Shown: positions 1 through 9,580 of the stretch, piece by piece
Position numbering within the stretch: the stretch's first letter is position 1
Layout: every line of letters starts with the position of its first letter
NCBI GenBank assembly: GCA_025617375.2
Contig: JAMYGW020000002.1
Span: 1,550,001 to 1,614,000 of the forward strand
Length of the DNA stretch: 64,000 nt
From: Acarospora socialis
Lineage: Eukaryota; Ascomycota; Lecanoromycetes; Acarosporales; Acarosporaceae
Direction of reading: 5' to 3'
Translations under genes and position numbers: made by a program
Notes under the pieces: model-generated
Told to the model about the DNA's origin: nothing
The model's input: only the letters and a program-made list of their open reading frames with translations
Databases searched by the model: none

Positions 1-353
1 GTCCGTAACATTGACGGCTTTCGGGCGAGTCTTTCCAACCTTGAGCTTTACTTTCTGGCGTAGCACCTGTCAGGTTTGTACCGCTCACGAGGTAATTATA
101 AATACGTACTTGAAAATCTTTCTTCTTCTCCCTCTTCCTTTTTACACTTGAGCCCATTCTGTCAAACTCTCACTGGCCGCCACCTCTTCCTTCGATGCTG
201 AGATCTATACTTTGTGTCTCTTGGCATGGAGAACTTGGTCAAACAACCGTTGTAAAATTTTCTCGTTATCATATATACGTAAAGGTAGGTTGACGTCTTT
301 GAACAGCTTGTTCATAAATCGGTTAGACTCAAAGTCGCACAGGTAAGGGTCTG
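1..353. other. No gene seen (left edge to foldback element)
   Basis: This stretch has no open frame of note and no recognisable RNA gene. It is moderately AT-rich with pyrimidine runs (CTTCTTCTCCCTCTTCC near 120-140). It could be the end or the promoter of a gene lying outside the window. Confidence 0.5.
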
Positions 354-821
354 TTCAGGAACGGCAAATTTCTAGAATTACCCCCGACTTGAGAATTTCT
401 TTCTCGATTTACCCCTAAATCAAGGACTTTTCGCAATTTTTCCCCCATCCGTCTCCCCGTACCTATGATTTAGGCCTTTACACCTAAACTCATGCCCAAA
501 CTCATGCCCAAACTCATGCCTAAAGTTGCACCTAGAGCCAAATCTAAAATCATGCCTAAAGTTGCACCTAAAGCCACACCTAAAGTCATGCCTAAAGTCA
601 TGCCCAAAGCCATGTCTAAAGTCGCATTAACTCAAGTCCAAAAAATGACTGTTGAGATGAGTTTAGATATGATTTTGGGCATGAGTTTAGATGTAAAGGC
701 CTAAATCATAGACAGGGGGAGACAGGTGGGGGAGAATTGCGAAAAGCTCTTGATTTAGGGGTAAATCGAGAAAGGAATCCTCAAGTCGGGGGGTGATTCT
801 AGAAATTTGCCGGTTCTTGAA
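354..821. mobile_element. Foldback/MITE-like element with long terminal inverted repeats
   Basis: The left end (about 354-505) and the reverse complement of the right end (about 670-821) match over roughly 150 bp at about 85-90 percent by eye. Shared landmarks are GGCAAATTTCTAGAAT, TCGATTTACCCCTAAATCAA, CTTTTCGCAATT and ATGATTTAGGCCTTTACA. The centre is made of short repeats that also fold back on themselves. No transposase is encoded, so it is a non-autonomous DNA element or foldback element. I could not see a clear target-site duplication next to the ends (CTG on the left, GCGAG on the right), so the exact boundaries are uncertain by a few bases. A 70-codon open frame inside (492-704) is only a by-product of the repeats. 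Confidence 0.8.
490..625 (+). repeat. Short tandem repeat (12-bp based) inside the foldback element
   Basis: Units such as ATGCCTAAAGTC, ATGCCCAAAGCC and ATGCCCAAACTC follow one another with few interruptions, giving a 12-base periodicity. Because 12 is a multiple of three, one frame stays open and reads Met-Pro-Lys repeats. The repeat lies in the loop and inner arms of the inverted repeat. Confidence 0.75.
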
Positions 822-1080
822 GCGAGCTTTGACCACCACGCGCTTGTTCTTTATCTTCAAGTGACCAGTAAAACACAGCACCATGAAGCAGCTGCTGCGG
901 TCGGGTACTACTAATTTCCAGGGCAACCCAAGCAGTACCGTAGTGATTCCCCATCAGTGCTTCTGGCGAGTACAAGCAGCTACCCCGATAAACGTGGACT
1001 GTGAGGACGCTGTCAGGGCTCAAAACATTACACCGCACATGTGGTTTCTCTGTTCGGGTTGGGGCTCAGATTGTTGAGCC

Positions 1081-1729
1081 ATGACTCAATTAACGGTATG
1101 CCTCAGCCAATCCGTTTATTCCGACCTTACACTAAGTGCACCTTCTGTCAACGCCTTCATATGTGGCCTCTTCACCCACTGATCCCCTACAGTCGCCTGT
1201 GGAGACCACCGCCCTGCTTACGCGCCTGGCTAGTAAACCTGGTGTTCAGAGTACCCTGATCTTGTCGAAAGTGGATGGTTCCATCATTCAGACGTCTGGC
1301 CTCATCTCTGAGCCTCCGAAGGTATCACCAGCAACGACGGCAAGGGCAGCTACGAATAGCGAAGCATCACTGGACAGCGCATCGTCGGTCGGGCTTAGCG
1401 ACACCGAGCTGGGAGTCGTTGATCGGAGTAATATTCATGAGGACGGAAGAGCAGGCGGAAGTACAGGTATAAAAAGTGCAGAGGAAATAGCACGGATGGT
1501 GTGGGCATTTGTGGAAGCAGCCGGAGGCTTAGTGGCTGGCTTGGACCATGAAGATGAGGTGAAGCTTCTTAGGTTGCGTACGAAAAAGCAGGAGTTTGTG
1601 ATCGTGCCAGGTGAGCGTCCTTGACTTCCCTGTGATCAAAACGGAGTTTTCGAGGCATCCACCAACCCGTTCATTGTTACAGATGCGAAGTTCCTATTAG
1701 TAGTCATCCACGAGACGCCACGAGCGTGA
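1081..1729 (+). CDS. Roadblock/LC7-type dynein light chain
   Basis: The predicted protein is 159 aa from three exons: 1081-1095, 1193-1610, 1683-1729. It belongs to the roadblock/LC7 family, dimeric light chains that bind the intermediate chains of cytoplasmic dynein. Residues 9-40 give the first half of the fold (ALLTRLASKPGVQSTLILSK, then DGSIIQTSGLI). Residues about 100-159 give the second half, with EFVIVPDAKFLLVVIHETP at the end. Exon 3 is supported because the joined reading frame restores this conserved C-terminus. Between the halves lies a Ser/Thr/Ala-rich insert of about 55 residues, so the protein is longer than the roughly 100 aa usual in animals. Exon 1 is only 15 nt and is the least certain part; its GTATGC donor and CCCTACAG acceptor are good. 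The foldback element ends 260 bp upstream. Confidence 0.85.
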
Positions 1730-2894
1730 CGTATCCGTTTACATGAACATACATCATGGGTTCTGGCTCCGTCGTCAATGTTGAAGATATCCCAGTTCCA
1801 TATCCATGGCATTCTCAGAGGATTCTGAGATGGTGTATGAGTGCTGCATGGCGCGTGTCCGCAGAGCCGTCCTTCCTGATGTTTCTCGAAGCTCCAGTCT
1901 TCCAGGCGGGCAGATATCGTAATGGAGTTACACATTTGGCTCGGGTTTCCATGTACGGTCGGCGATTGCTGTTACTGCTGGAGGCTGTCCCAGTCTCGCC
2001 ATGTCAGAGACAATTGTCCTAAATCTGCCAACAGAAGCCAAGGCTGCGGATCTTGGGAACAAAGCTGACATGGCTTGGGGTACAACAACCAGTCTTCCTT
2101 GAGAGCGAAGAAAGGATGACGAATCACCGGCAAGATCGGACGGTTTGGCTGAGCTATACATTAGACGTGAGGGGTGCGATCAAAGCTCCAAAGCGAGTAT
2201 GGTGAATACCACCCAACACCGAATTCGAGACATGAGCGTCAGCGAGCGCCAAGAGTATGCACAATACAATGGTAGTAGAGTACTCGGCTCCCATTGACTG
2301 TGGCGAGAAAAGCCAAAGTGGAAGTCTCAGCCTGATGGCCCACTCTACGAAGTGGAGGAGACGACGATGATTGAGCAATGCACAGATAGGGTAGCAATAA
2401 TGATTGGATGACGAGGTAGAGAAAGGTAAGCGTAGGTAGATTGCAATTGGGAGCTGAGAGCCTTGTGTAATGGCCCGACGGTGTATGTGGGGCCCCGCCC
2501 GCCCCACAGCTCGGGCATCCAAGGTACTCATACAGTAGAGTACTCTACCTAGTTGTAAGGTGAAGTAAGTCTCAACTACCTATCTTACCTACCTTACCTT
2601 ACCTTACCCCTGCGATATCAGGTATAAATTAGTCCCCTCCCGTCTACCTATATCGGGCTTTGGCTTATTAAGGACGCCACTACTTGAGACGGATCAAACC
2701 ACAGCGGAAAGTAGATTGTGTCGTAGAAAATTTGTTTTTGTTTTTTTATTGCCAACGTCTACCACGACCGCAGCTGCCACGCGCGAAGCTATCGCATCAT
2801 CACAGATCCAGGAGCGTTTGACGCCGCGATGAGCGCCCCTCCGTCCTCGTAGCATGGCTCGGACGCACATGTCAGCCATCCTCGACCGCCCTTC
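1730..2894. other. Intergenic; TACC-rich tract, no gene seen
   Basis: No convincing coding region lies between the dynein light chain and the CNL1-like gene. Open frames here (for example 1756-2022 and 2154-2531) have no recognisable protein features. A TACCTACC/TTACC repeat tract occupies about 2575-2612, and the downstream gene's promoter must lie at the right end. Confidence 0.5.
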
Positions 2895-3460
2895 ATGTCC
2901 TCCCCTCAATCCATCCCGGACACCCAGCTCGGCCTCTCCTCCGACGAAGTCCAGATCCTGCGTCAGCACCAGCAGATCGCCCTCTCTCAAGCCGCTGGCA
3001 GCTCCCGTGGACGTGGCGCCGGACGGGGGAGCAGCTCGTCCCGCGCGACCAGCGCGGCGTCCAGCCATGGCCGACTGCTGCTGGATCCGGGCAGCTTGCA
3101 GGCGCTCGGCTACCACTTCGACCGGCTGATGCAGGCGATCCAGGGCCGGGTGGAAGCGGTAGGTTTGGCGGGCGTGCTTGACCCCGAAAGGCGGAGCTTG
3201 AGCTGACGCCTCTCGTCGTGGCCAAGTTGACGCAACAAACTCAGATCTGCACGCAAGCCCAGTACGACCGCGCCGGCAACGCCATGGCCATCGCCGACGC
3301 CGAGATCGCGCGGTTTCGGTCTATATTGCAACAGATCGACGAACTCGAAGTCGAGTTCGACAAAGTCAGGCATATCCGAGATATCGTCAAGGGCTTCCGC
3401 GCAAGGGTGGAGGGCTTGGAAAGAAGAGTTGATCGAGGACCTTCGCGTAAGGCGAGGTAG
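2895..3460 (+). CDS. BLOC-1 subunit, CNL1-like
   Basis: This encodes 165 aa from exons 2895-3158 and 3227-3460. The layout resembles fungal CNL1 (BLOC1S4-like), a subunit of the BLOC-1 complex that acts in endosomal maturation. The N-terminus has an EVQILRQHQQIALSQ helix, then a Ser/Arg/Gly-rich linker, then LLLDPGSLQALGYHFDRLMQ. Exon 2 codes for one continuous predicted coiled coil (AEIARFRSILQQIDELEVEF and the helix after it). The intron joins in frame at RVEA|LTQQTQ, which keeps the heptad pattern. The family name comes from recall of fungal sequences, not a search; another small coiled-coil endosomal or kinetochore subunit is the main alternative. The gene converges with the WBP11-type gene 730 bp downstream. 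Confidence 0.65.
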
Positions 3461-4193
3461 CTAAGATTTTGCAGCCGCTCACGATCCTACGAGCCTGGAC
3501 AGCAGCATTCATCGATCATCGAACGTAAATCCTACGACGCACGACATAGCGTACATTAATCACTCCATTTTTTGGGGCACTGGAGTTCTGGGAGACGTGA
3601 ATGCCTCACGGCGAGTTGGTAAAATTCTTTTGAGTCCTTCTGAGTCCTGAGCGTGCAACAGCTTTGATTTCTCACCACTACCCGCTCGTTGTTGCGAGGT
3701 TAATAGTCCAGATACCCTACTGTTCACTCTTGTATTTCGTTCTCTTGGTTGTCCATGCGCTCTACTCTGAAACCTTCGATCAAATAGCGTCTTTCGGCTT
3801 TCACTTGTATATTTATTAGCTTTGAATGGATGGCGCGGTTTTGGCAAGCATGTTCTCCTAGTTGAGATTCAATAACGAGGCGTGGAAGTGTAACATCTTG
3901 CAAAAGGCGTTTGATTGTATGGTGCTAGCATACTTGGCATTCTTTAACAGGATCCGTTCGCTTCGCTATGGAGCGTAACACGATCGGTGTGATCCCGTTG
4001 AATGTTACAACCCCTCGATACGTCAGAACGTGTTGGTGGCGAGTAAAACTCATTAAAGATGAGGACGCGCAGTGTACCGCACCAGATGTCTGATTTGATA
4101 TCGTAGACCGAAGCTCAAAGAGCGGACAGATACATGCGGGTTTGAGGATTGCAAGCGATGCAATTCCGGCCTGGAGACACTGCAATCGTCCCG
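3461..4193. other. Convergent intergenic spacer, no gene seen
   Basis: This lies between the 3' ends of the CNL1-like (+) and WBP11-type (-) genes. A 95-codon minus-strand frame at 3560-3847 has no recognisable features. The spacer probably holds the two 3' UTRs. Confidence 0.5.
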
Positions 4194-5218
4194 TCAAAAG
4201 TCCTCATCCTGAACCTCCTCCATCTGCACACTCCTCAATTCTCTCTCGAACTTTTCTTCTTCCTCCTCCAGCCGGCCCCGGGCGTCGCGGCTATTGACCT
4301 CACCCTCCGCCTTCACTACCGGCGCGGCGTTGACAGCGATGCCTGGCCCTATGCTTGCCTCCGGGACCCCTTCACCGTCACCTTTCACGTAGCCCTCCTG
4401 CTCCAGCCGATCCATCTCTTCCGGCTCGAGCAACTTGCCCTGCCCCTTACGTGCGTCGATCTTCCTCTGTACCACCGTCGGCACGAACGCACTGACGGCC
4501 TCCTTCCTCAGGTCCCGCACGGCTGGCTTCGCTTCGTAGACTGTCGGCGCCTGCAGCAGGGGTTCCGGTTTCGGCGGCAGCGTGTGCCGCATCCGTTCCC
4601 CTCCACCTCTGCCTTCCCCAAGCGGCTGCATATTTGCGTTTCCGGGCTCCGCCCGGTGGAGATACCGTGCGGGGATCGGAGGAGGCGTGTCCCGCGGCAT
4701 CGAGATCCTCCGCACGCTCTCGTCCGTCTCACTCCCGTCACTTGGTTCACTGTCCCTGATACCCACCCTCCTCCTCTTTCCCAGCATCCCACCCCCACCT
4801 CTCTGCCCGTCCCACGCCGCTCTCCTGCCGCCGTCCGCACCGTAGCCTTTGCCGAACGTGGGCGCCTTGTCTCCCAGCGCATCCCGAGCTTTCCGGACAG
4901 CGTTGACGTCCCTCCGGAGTTCCTCGAGCGCCTTCTTGTCGCGCGGCTTGAGCGGCTGCCCGGACGCTTCGGCCGCCTCGAGGTCGTCGATCTGCCGCTG
5001 CAGTCGGTCGGGATTGCGTCGGGCGAGTTTCTCGGTGCGCCGGGCCGCCACCTCGGCCTTGCCTAGGCGCAAACGGGTGGCGTCAGCGATGTGAACGCAC
5101 CAGGCGCGCTGTTGAAATTTCCAGCGCGGATGGAGCTACCTTTTTTGAGCGCCTTCTGTTTCTCCAGCTTCCGTTGCGCTTGCGCCGGGTTCACCGAGCG
5201 TTCCTTGTCTTTTGCCAT
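4194..5218 (-). CDS. WBP11/Saf1-type splicing-associated protein
   Basis: This encodes 315 aa from exons 5218-5140 and 5062-4194. The N-terminus (AQAQRKLEKQKALKKGKAEV, then RRTEKLARRNPDRLQRQIDD) is the signature of the Wbp11 N-terminal domain found in nuclear pre-mRNA splicing proteins. The first intron (77 nt) falls inside this signature and the two exons join exactly at KKG|KAE, which supports the start at 5218. The middle is basic and Gly/Pro-rich with possible short proline ligand motifs (DTPPPIPARY, TLPPKPEP). The C-terminus is highly acidic and ends in EVQDEDF. It is probably a nuclear spliceosome-linked factor. The family is clear; the biochemical role is inferred from family members. 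Confidence 0.85.
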
Positions 5219-5821
5219 GTTTGAGGTGCCGCTGAGTTTGACGGTGAAGTTGATAGACTGATAACCACTGCCGGACAAGCAGGCTTCTGTTCCGTAGATT
5301 TCAAAGAAAAGCTTAACTGCAACGTGCGTCATTGATCCATGGGATCAAGTGGAGCAAGCACTAGCGAATCCAAGAGGAGTCTGTCTCTTACCCCGGAGGA
5401 GCCAATACGGCCTCATGATTAGGTTGCGAAGTGTCTAAAGGAATTCGTACGAGCCCGGGTTCAGGTGTGGATTTCTTACATAGACGAGATAATTCAACCG
5501 TGTGATCGCCAAGCCTGGATTCTTTGCATCGGTGAGTTGTCTTTACAGTACATTAAGCACATTGGGGTCAAAAATCAGGGGGTAAGTACTGTCATTCAGC
5601 TCTGCTACAACGTTACGAGTAGCGTAGTCACAAACGCTCAACCACTAAAGGTAGAAGGCGAAGAAGACCACAGCCCATTAACTCGTATCTCTGACGATTC
5701 TAACCATCCTGTTCCTGCCTGTCCACCTCCGAAACGCTCTATTGCAAGAGAATATTGTTGCGGCCAAACACTGATCCGATTCTCCATGAACGCGACGATT
5801 GGGTATCACGGTGCGGAACGT
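5219..5821. other. Intergenic, no gene supported
   Basis: This is the promoter side of the WBP11-type gene and the 3' side of the Hsp12-like gene. A plus-strand open frame (5465-5863) runs through it, but it overlaps the antisense of the Hsp12-like last exon and shows no protein features. Confidence 0.45.
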
Positions 5822-6704
5822 TTAAGATTTGTCGCCCGTCGAGGTGGAGAGCTTGTTGGCTAGGTCTGTTAATGGAGACAAATGTTAGCACAAGGGTCCA
5901 TAGTATCTAACGAAGACAGGGCCAGAGAGCTTACCCCCTAGAGCATTCGAGGCGGTACCAGCAACGTTGGCGAGTCCCTGCTGAGCGGATTGAAGGTAGC
6001 TCTGGCTCGTCTCGGAAGCATTGTCGGTGGCAGAGCGAGCTGTGTCGGAGACAGAGCCAGCCGTATCGGAGAGCCCTTTCTGAGCGGATTGAGCATAACT
6101 CTTGCTTGTATCCGCAGCGTTGTTGGTGCCAGAGCGGGTAGAATCGGACACAGAGCCAGCCGTATCGGAGAGCTCTTTCTGAGCGGATTGAGCATAGCTC
6201 TTGCTCGTATCGGCAGCGTTGTTGGTGCCAGAGCGGGTAGAATCGGACACAGAGCCAGCCGTATCGGAGACTTTATCCTGAGCGGACTGGAGGTAGCTCT
6301 TGGTTTTGTCCGACGCGTCGTTGGCGCCAGAGCGCGTGGAATCAGAGAGCTGTTGGCTCGTGGATTTGGAATCGTCTGGGTTCTCGAATCAGTATGCATA
6401 CAATAAGGTGATGCCAAGCTCGCTATAAGCCGACGTTATTGGTCAAGTGGGAATGAGCGAGAGCGAACATACTTGGCTGAACGGCACCTGCAACCTTATC
6501 ACCGGTAGAGGTTGCAGACTCAGACGCTCTATCGAGTGTAGATTTCTGAGAGTTTGGAGTGATGGTCTCTGAGACCTGATCACCAACGTTCTTACGTCTG
6601 CATCACGCAAGAGTCAGCTCAGGTTGAGAGTGAGCTAAAGGCGCGTTAGGGCAGGTGGAGCACAAGCCAAGGTTGATGTACTGTACATACCCAAGGTCAG
6701 ACAT
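5822..6704 (-). CDS. Hsp12/Hsp9-like stress protein with four 33-aa repeats
   Basis: The protein is 207 aa from four exons: 6704-6691, 6597-6473, 6375-5935, 5865-5822. The N-terminus (MSDLGRKNVGDQVSE, then ITPNSQKSTLDRASE and GDKVAGAVQP) matches the Hsp12/Hsp9 family, small hydrophilic proteins induced by heat, osmotic stress and starvation that associate with membranes. Family members are usually near 80-110 aa. Here the protein continues with four tandem 33-residue units (SDSTRSGTNNAADTSKSYAQ...LSDTAGSV), rich in Ala, Ser, Thr, Asp and Lys. The unit length is three times 11, which recalls LEA-type amphipathic helices. The last intron (GTAAGC, TGCTAAC, AACAG) is canonical, and splicing it gives the tail DLANKLSTSTGDKS. 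Exon 1 is 14 nt but carries the family's MSDxG start. Confidence 0.85.
5951..6346 (-). repeat. Four tandem 99-bp coding repeats
   Basis: The units are 6346-6248, 6247-6149, 6148-6050 and 6049-5951, each coding 33 residues. Units 2 and 3 differ by a single residue (KEL versus KGL) and are almost identical in DNA. Units 1 and 4 are more diverged. This points to recent duplication of the inner unit by unequal exchange or slippage. Confidence 0.9.
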
Positions 6705-8259
6705 ATTGACAGTTATGAGATGTAATACTGAGAAATTTATGGAGTTTTCACGACAATAGATAGGATCAAGTTTGCTAGGCAGTTCGGACGAGTGTGAGAA
6801 ATGCCCGGTGATGTGCGAGAGGGAGGTGTTAAGGAATGGTGGGGAGTTATGTTTTTATGTCGTGAAAGGTTGCCCCACTATTAGCGTGGTTGCCACGATA
6901 TTCACCTCAACAGGCAACAGGCAAAGCACCTTCACGTCACATCGCTCCTGCTCTATAATGTACCTACCTTGGTACTCTAGGTAGTTGAATGTGAAGTTGT
7001 GGATAAATGCTGTCAGAAGAGCTCTATATGCCAGCAATGGTCTGATGCTATATTGAACTGGCACGGCTCTTAACATTGCCCAGGCATGCATGAGCACTGG
7101 TGAACCTCTGGCTTGTTCACATGATTCTCACATGCTATCCTACCTACCTACGTAAGATACTAATGTTGGTTATCACATGCGTGAGAACGTTGAGGCACCC
7201 ACAGCTCATAACGTAACAAGCTCGATCAATACATGTACCTTATCTACTAAGACCAAAGTAAAAGCGGCAAAGTCACAAAATGACCACTTGTGCTACCTAC
7301 ATGTATGGACCTTACTTCCCAGCAACTTGTTATATAAGTGTGGTTTAGGCTCGTCCCCTGATTATCAACGGCAAGTTGGGACATTGATGAACTCGTATGT
7401 AATATAGGCGAAAGGGCAAAACAATCATGATTAAAACCAGCCACTTTGGTGTGACTTCTTTGGCTACATAAAGCCCTTGACGCTACACAAAGTCCGACAC
7501 TTGGTGGTCACTACAACTTTCATACCCCTCAATAGGCTTGTTGGTTGATCACGCAACCCTGTGCTAGGAGCAACAAGTACCGAGCTGATGCGCAGCTGTG
7601 TCCCTTAAGGCATCATGCTGTAGAGGAGGTGCTCTAGTATGGCCAACGGACAGATAACCACATCATATCCATGTTGGCAACCGGGCACTCACAAACAGCC
7701 TAGGCGAACGGATACCAGTTTCTGACAGGTGCAACGCACTTGTTCAAGCTGACTACTTCGCAAAGCATGTGATAGATCCCCCCACAGTTCTTCCCCTCTA
7801 CACCAATCTTTGCTGGGACAATGTTGCCCTCTCGACAGTTGTCTTGTATGCAAGCTTTATATACAGCTCCACGCGAAAAACTCACACAAGCCAATCCGCC
7901 CATGTCGAAAACATGTGTGAATCGACTGCCATTTCCTGTCATATCGGCTTGACAGCAGCCTGTTTGTTGGAATGGGTGGAGCCGCACCCCAGAGCAAGGC
8001 CCGGTGACAAGCTGAATATGTTGAACACCGCTTTGAAGTGTGCAGAACGCCTGGGGTTTGGGTATGGAGCCGTCAGATCTTGCGATGTTGTGATGTACTG
8101 AAGTGTTCCATGATAAATGGACCTGGGTCTGGGATTGCCCTGGATTGAGTAAGCACTAACTTATCCCTCTCTATTGTTCTACGTTCGAGCCTGGCCAAAT
8201 CTAGGTATTCAACAGCAGTCAGTTTCAGATGTAGTATGAATGACTTCAGTTTGGTCAAA
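6705..8259. other. Gene-poor intergenic DNA
   Basis: This holds the promoter of the Hsp12-like gene (upstream of 6704 on the minus strand) and then about 1.3 kb with only short open frames without features. TACC/GGTA words occur near 6960-6985 and 7140-7155. CpG content is ordinary, unlike the block that follows. Confidence 0.5.
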
Positions 8260-9580
8260 GGACTCAAGTCAACCCTGATTGTGCTGAGACTTCTTCCACG
8301 AAGCCGAAAATTTCCATAACTGAACTTGAAGCCTACTATGTTATGAGTACGAACTAATGAAGACTCAGTAACAACTGTTGAATGTGATCAGCATGAATGA
8401 GTAGTTAGATAAAGAAAACACGACAATGACAACATCGTCCCCTCAAGCAGGATTTGGGGATCTCAGAATTCCAAAGCCTGTTCTTCTTGTACTTGTGATG
8501 CCCTCAATCAATGAACCCCCAATTTCAGTGAACGCAGTATGTGCTCAGACCATAATATCTTGAACACTAATGATGCCCTACAAATTGCCAGGTTCCCAGG
8601 AGGTCGATACCTAACCATCTACTGATTGCAAGGTTAGGCCGTAGGTGCATACTCGCTGGAATAAAGTGGATGCTTTTGCCCAGATAGGACTTGAAATCAA
8701 GAGTGGATTTTGAGAGCTGTGCTGACGTTTCTGCCTCCATTAGTATATGGCCTCTCTATGTGATGCAGCGAGCAGCCAAGAAGCACTGTTTCAAAACACA
8801 AAGATTGTGGTTGCTCAGGACAAGAAAATCATGAAAAGTGTACATTGCAAAATCACCATTCCGCAAGAAGAGATGGAATCCTGAAGAGCTAGACAGCTCT
8901 CACAGCTCACTACTTGATTCACTGTGAGACTTTCTACCATTTTAGAAACACTGCATAATGTCACACAGCTAAGGACACAGGTTTCTAGACAAAGATAATG
9001 AGATGTTGGTATTGTTACAACAGTCAACAACATAGTCATCTGATGATATTTTTGCGGTGAAGCTCAACAATGGTCAAGCTAGTAGCAACATAAGCAAAGC
9101 AGTAGCATGATTACTTGACATTTCATAACATAACAGACACTGACTCTTTGTGTAAGACTTTGAAAGTCATTATGAATCACAAGCTCAGAACATAGATGGT
9201 TATGGGCAAGGCTTTTTCAATGGTGGGCACTTTCACAGTTGTAGGGAAAGCTAAGTAGTGGTAGTTTTCTACCACTTTGCATCTGAAAGATTGTGAAGAC
9301 GCCTTTCATGTTACAGAAGCAATAATGTCATAAGACACATACAACATCATGAGTGTGGACTGAACAATCACTATAAGTCGAAATAGCCATATACTTCAGT
9401 AGCTAAATCTCCTCCAGAAGCGAGCAATGATGATGCAATGGGCAATGGAAAAGTCTGATCCAATCAGAGATGACTGTATCAGAGAATCCCACTGGTATGC
9501 AAAGCCACTCAGACCATCTGAAATTTCCTAAATTGACATATGAAAAAGACATATGTCGTCAAATTGGGAACCTGAACGCA
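8260..9580. repeat. CpG-depleted, decayed block (probable transposon relic)
   Basis: CpG is nearly absent in the core: I count about 5 CpG in 8821-9540, where base composition predicts around 30. TpG and CpA are frequent while TpA is not raised. No long open frame survives. This pattern suggests an old repeat that lost CpG by cytosine deamination. A short plus-strand segment near 8755-8890 can be read as a Lys/Gln-rich peptide with one stop, but I could not place it in a family. The transposon origin is inference. Confidence 0.4.

Noticed and set aside
4149-5066. 305-codon plus-strand open frame
   Set aside because: Antisense shadow of the WBP11-type gene, which has clear family motifs and a supporting intron.
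5465-5863. 132-codon plus-strand open frame
   Set aside because: No domain, no good codon pattern, and it overlaps the antisense of the last Hsp12-like exon.
5938-6417. Long open frames in other phases and on the other strand over the Hsp12-like repeats
   Set aside because: A 99-bp repeat keeps any stop-free phase open; the true frame is set by the Hsp12 N-terminus and the last spliced exon.
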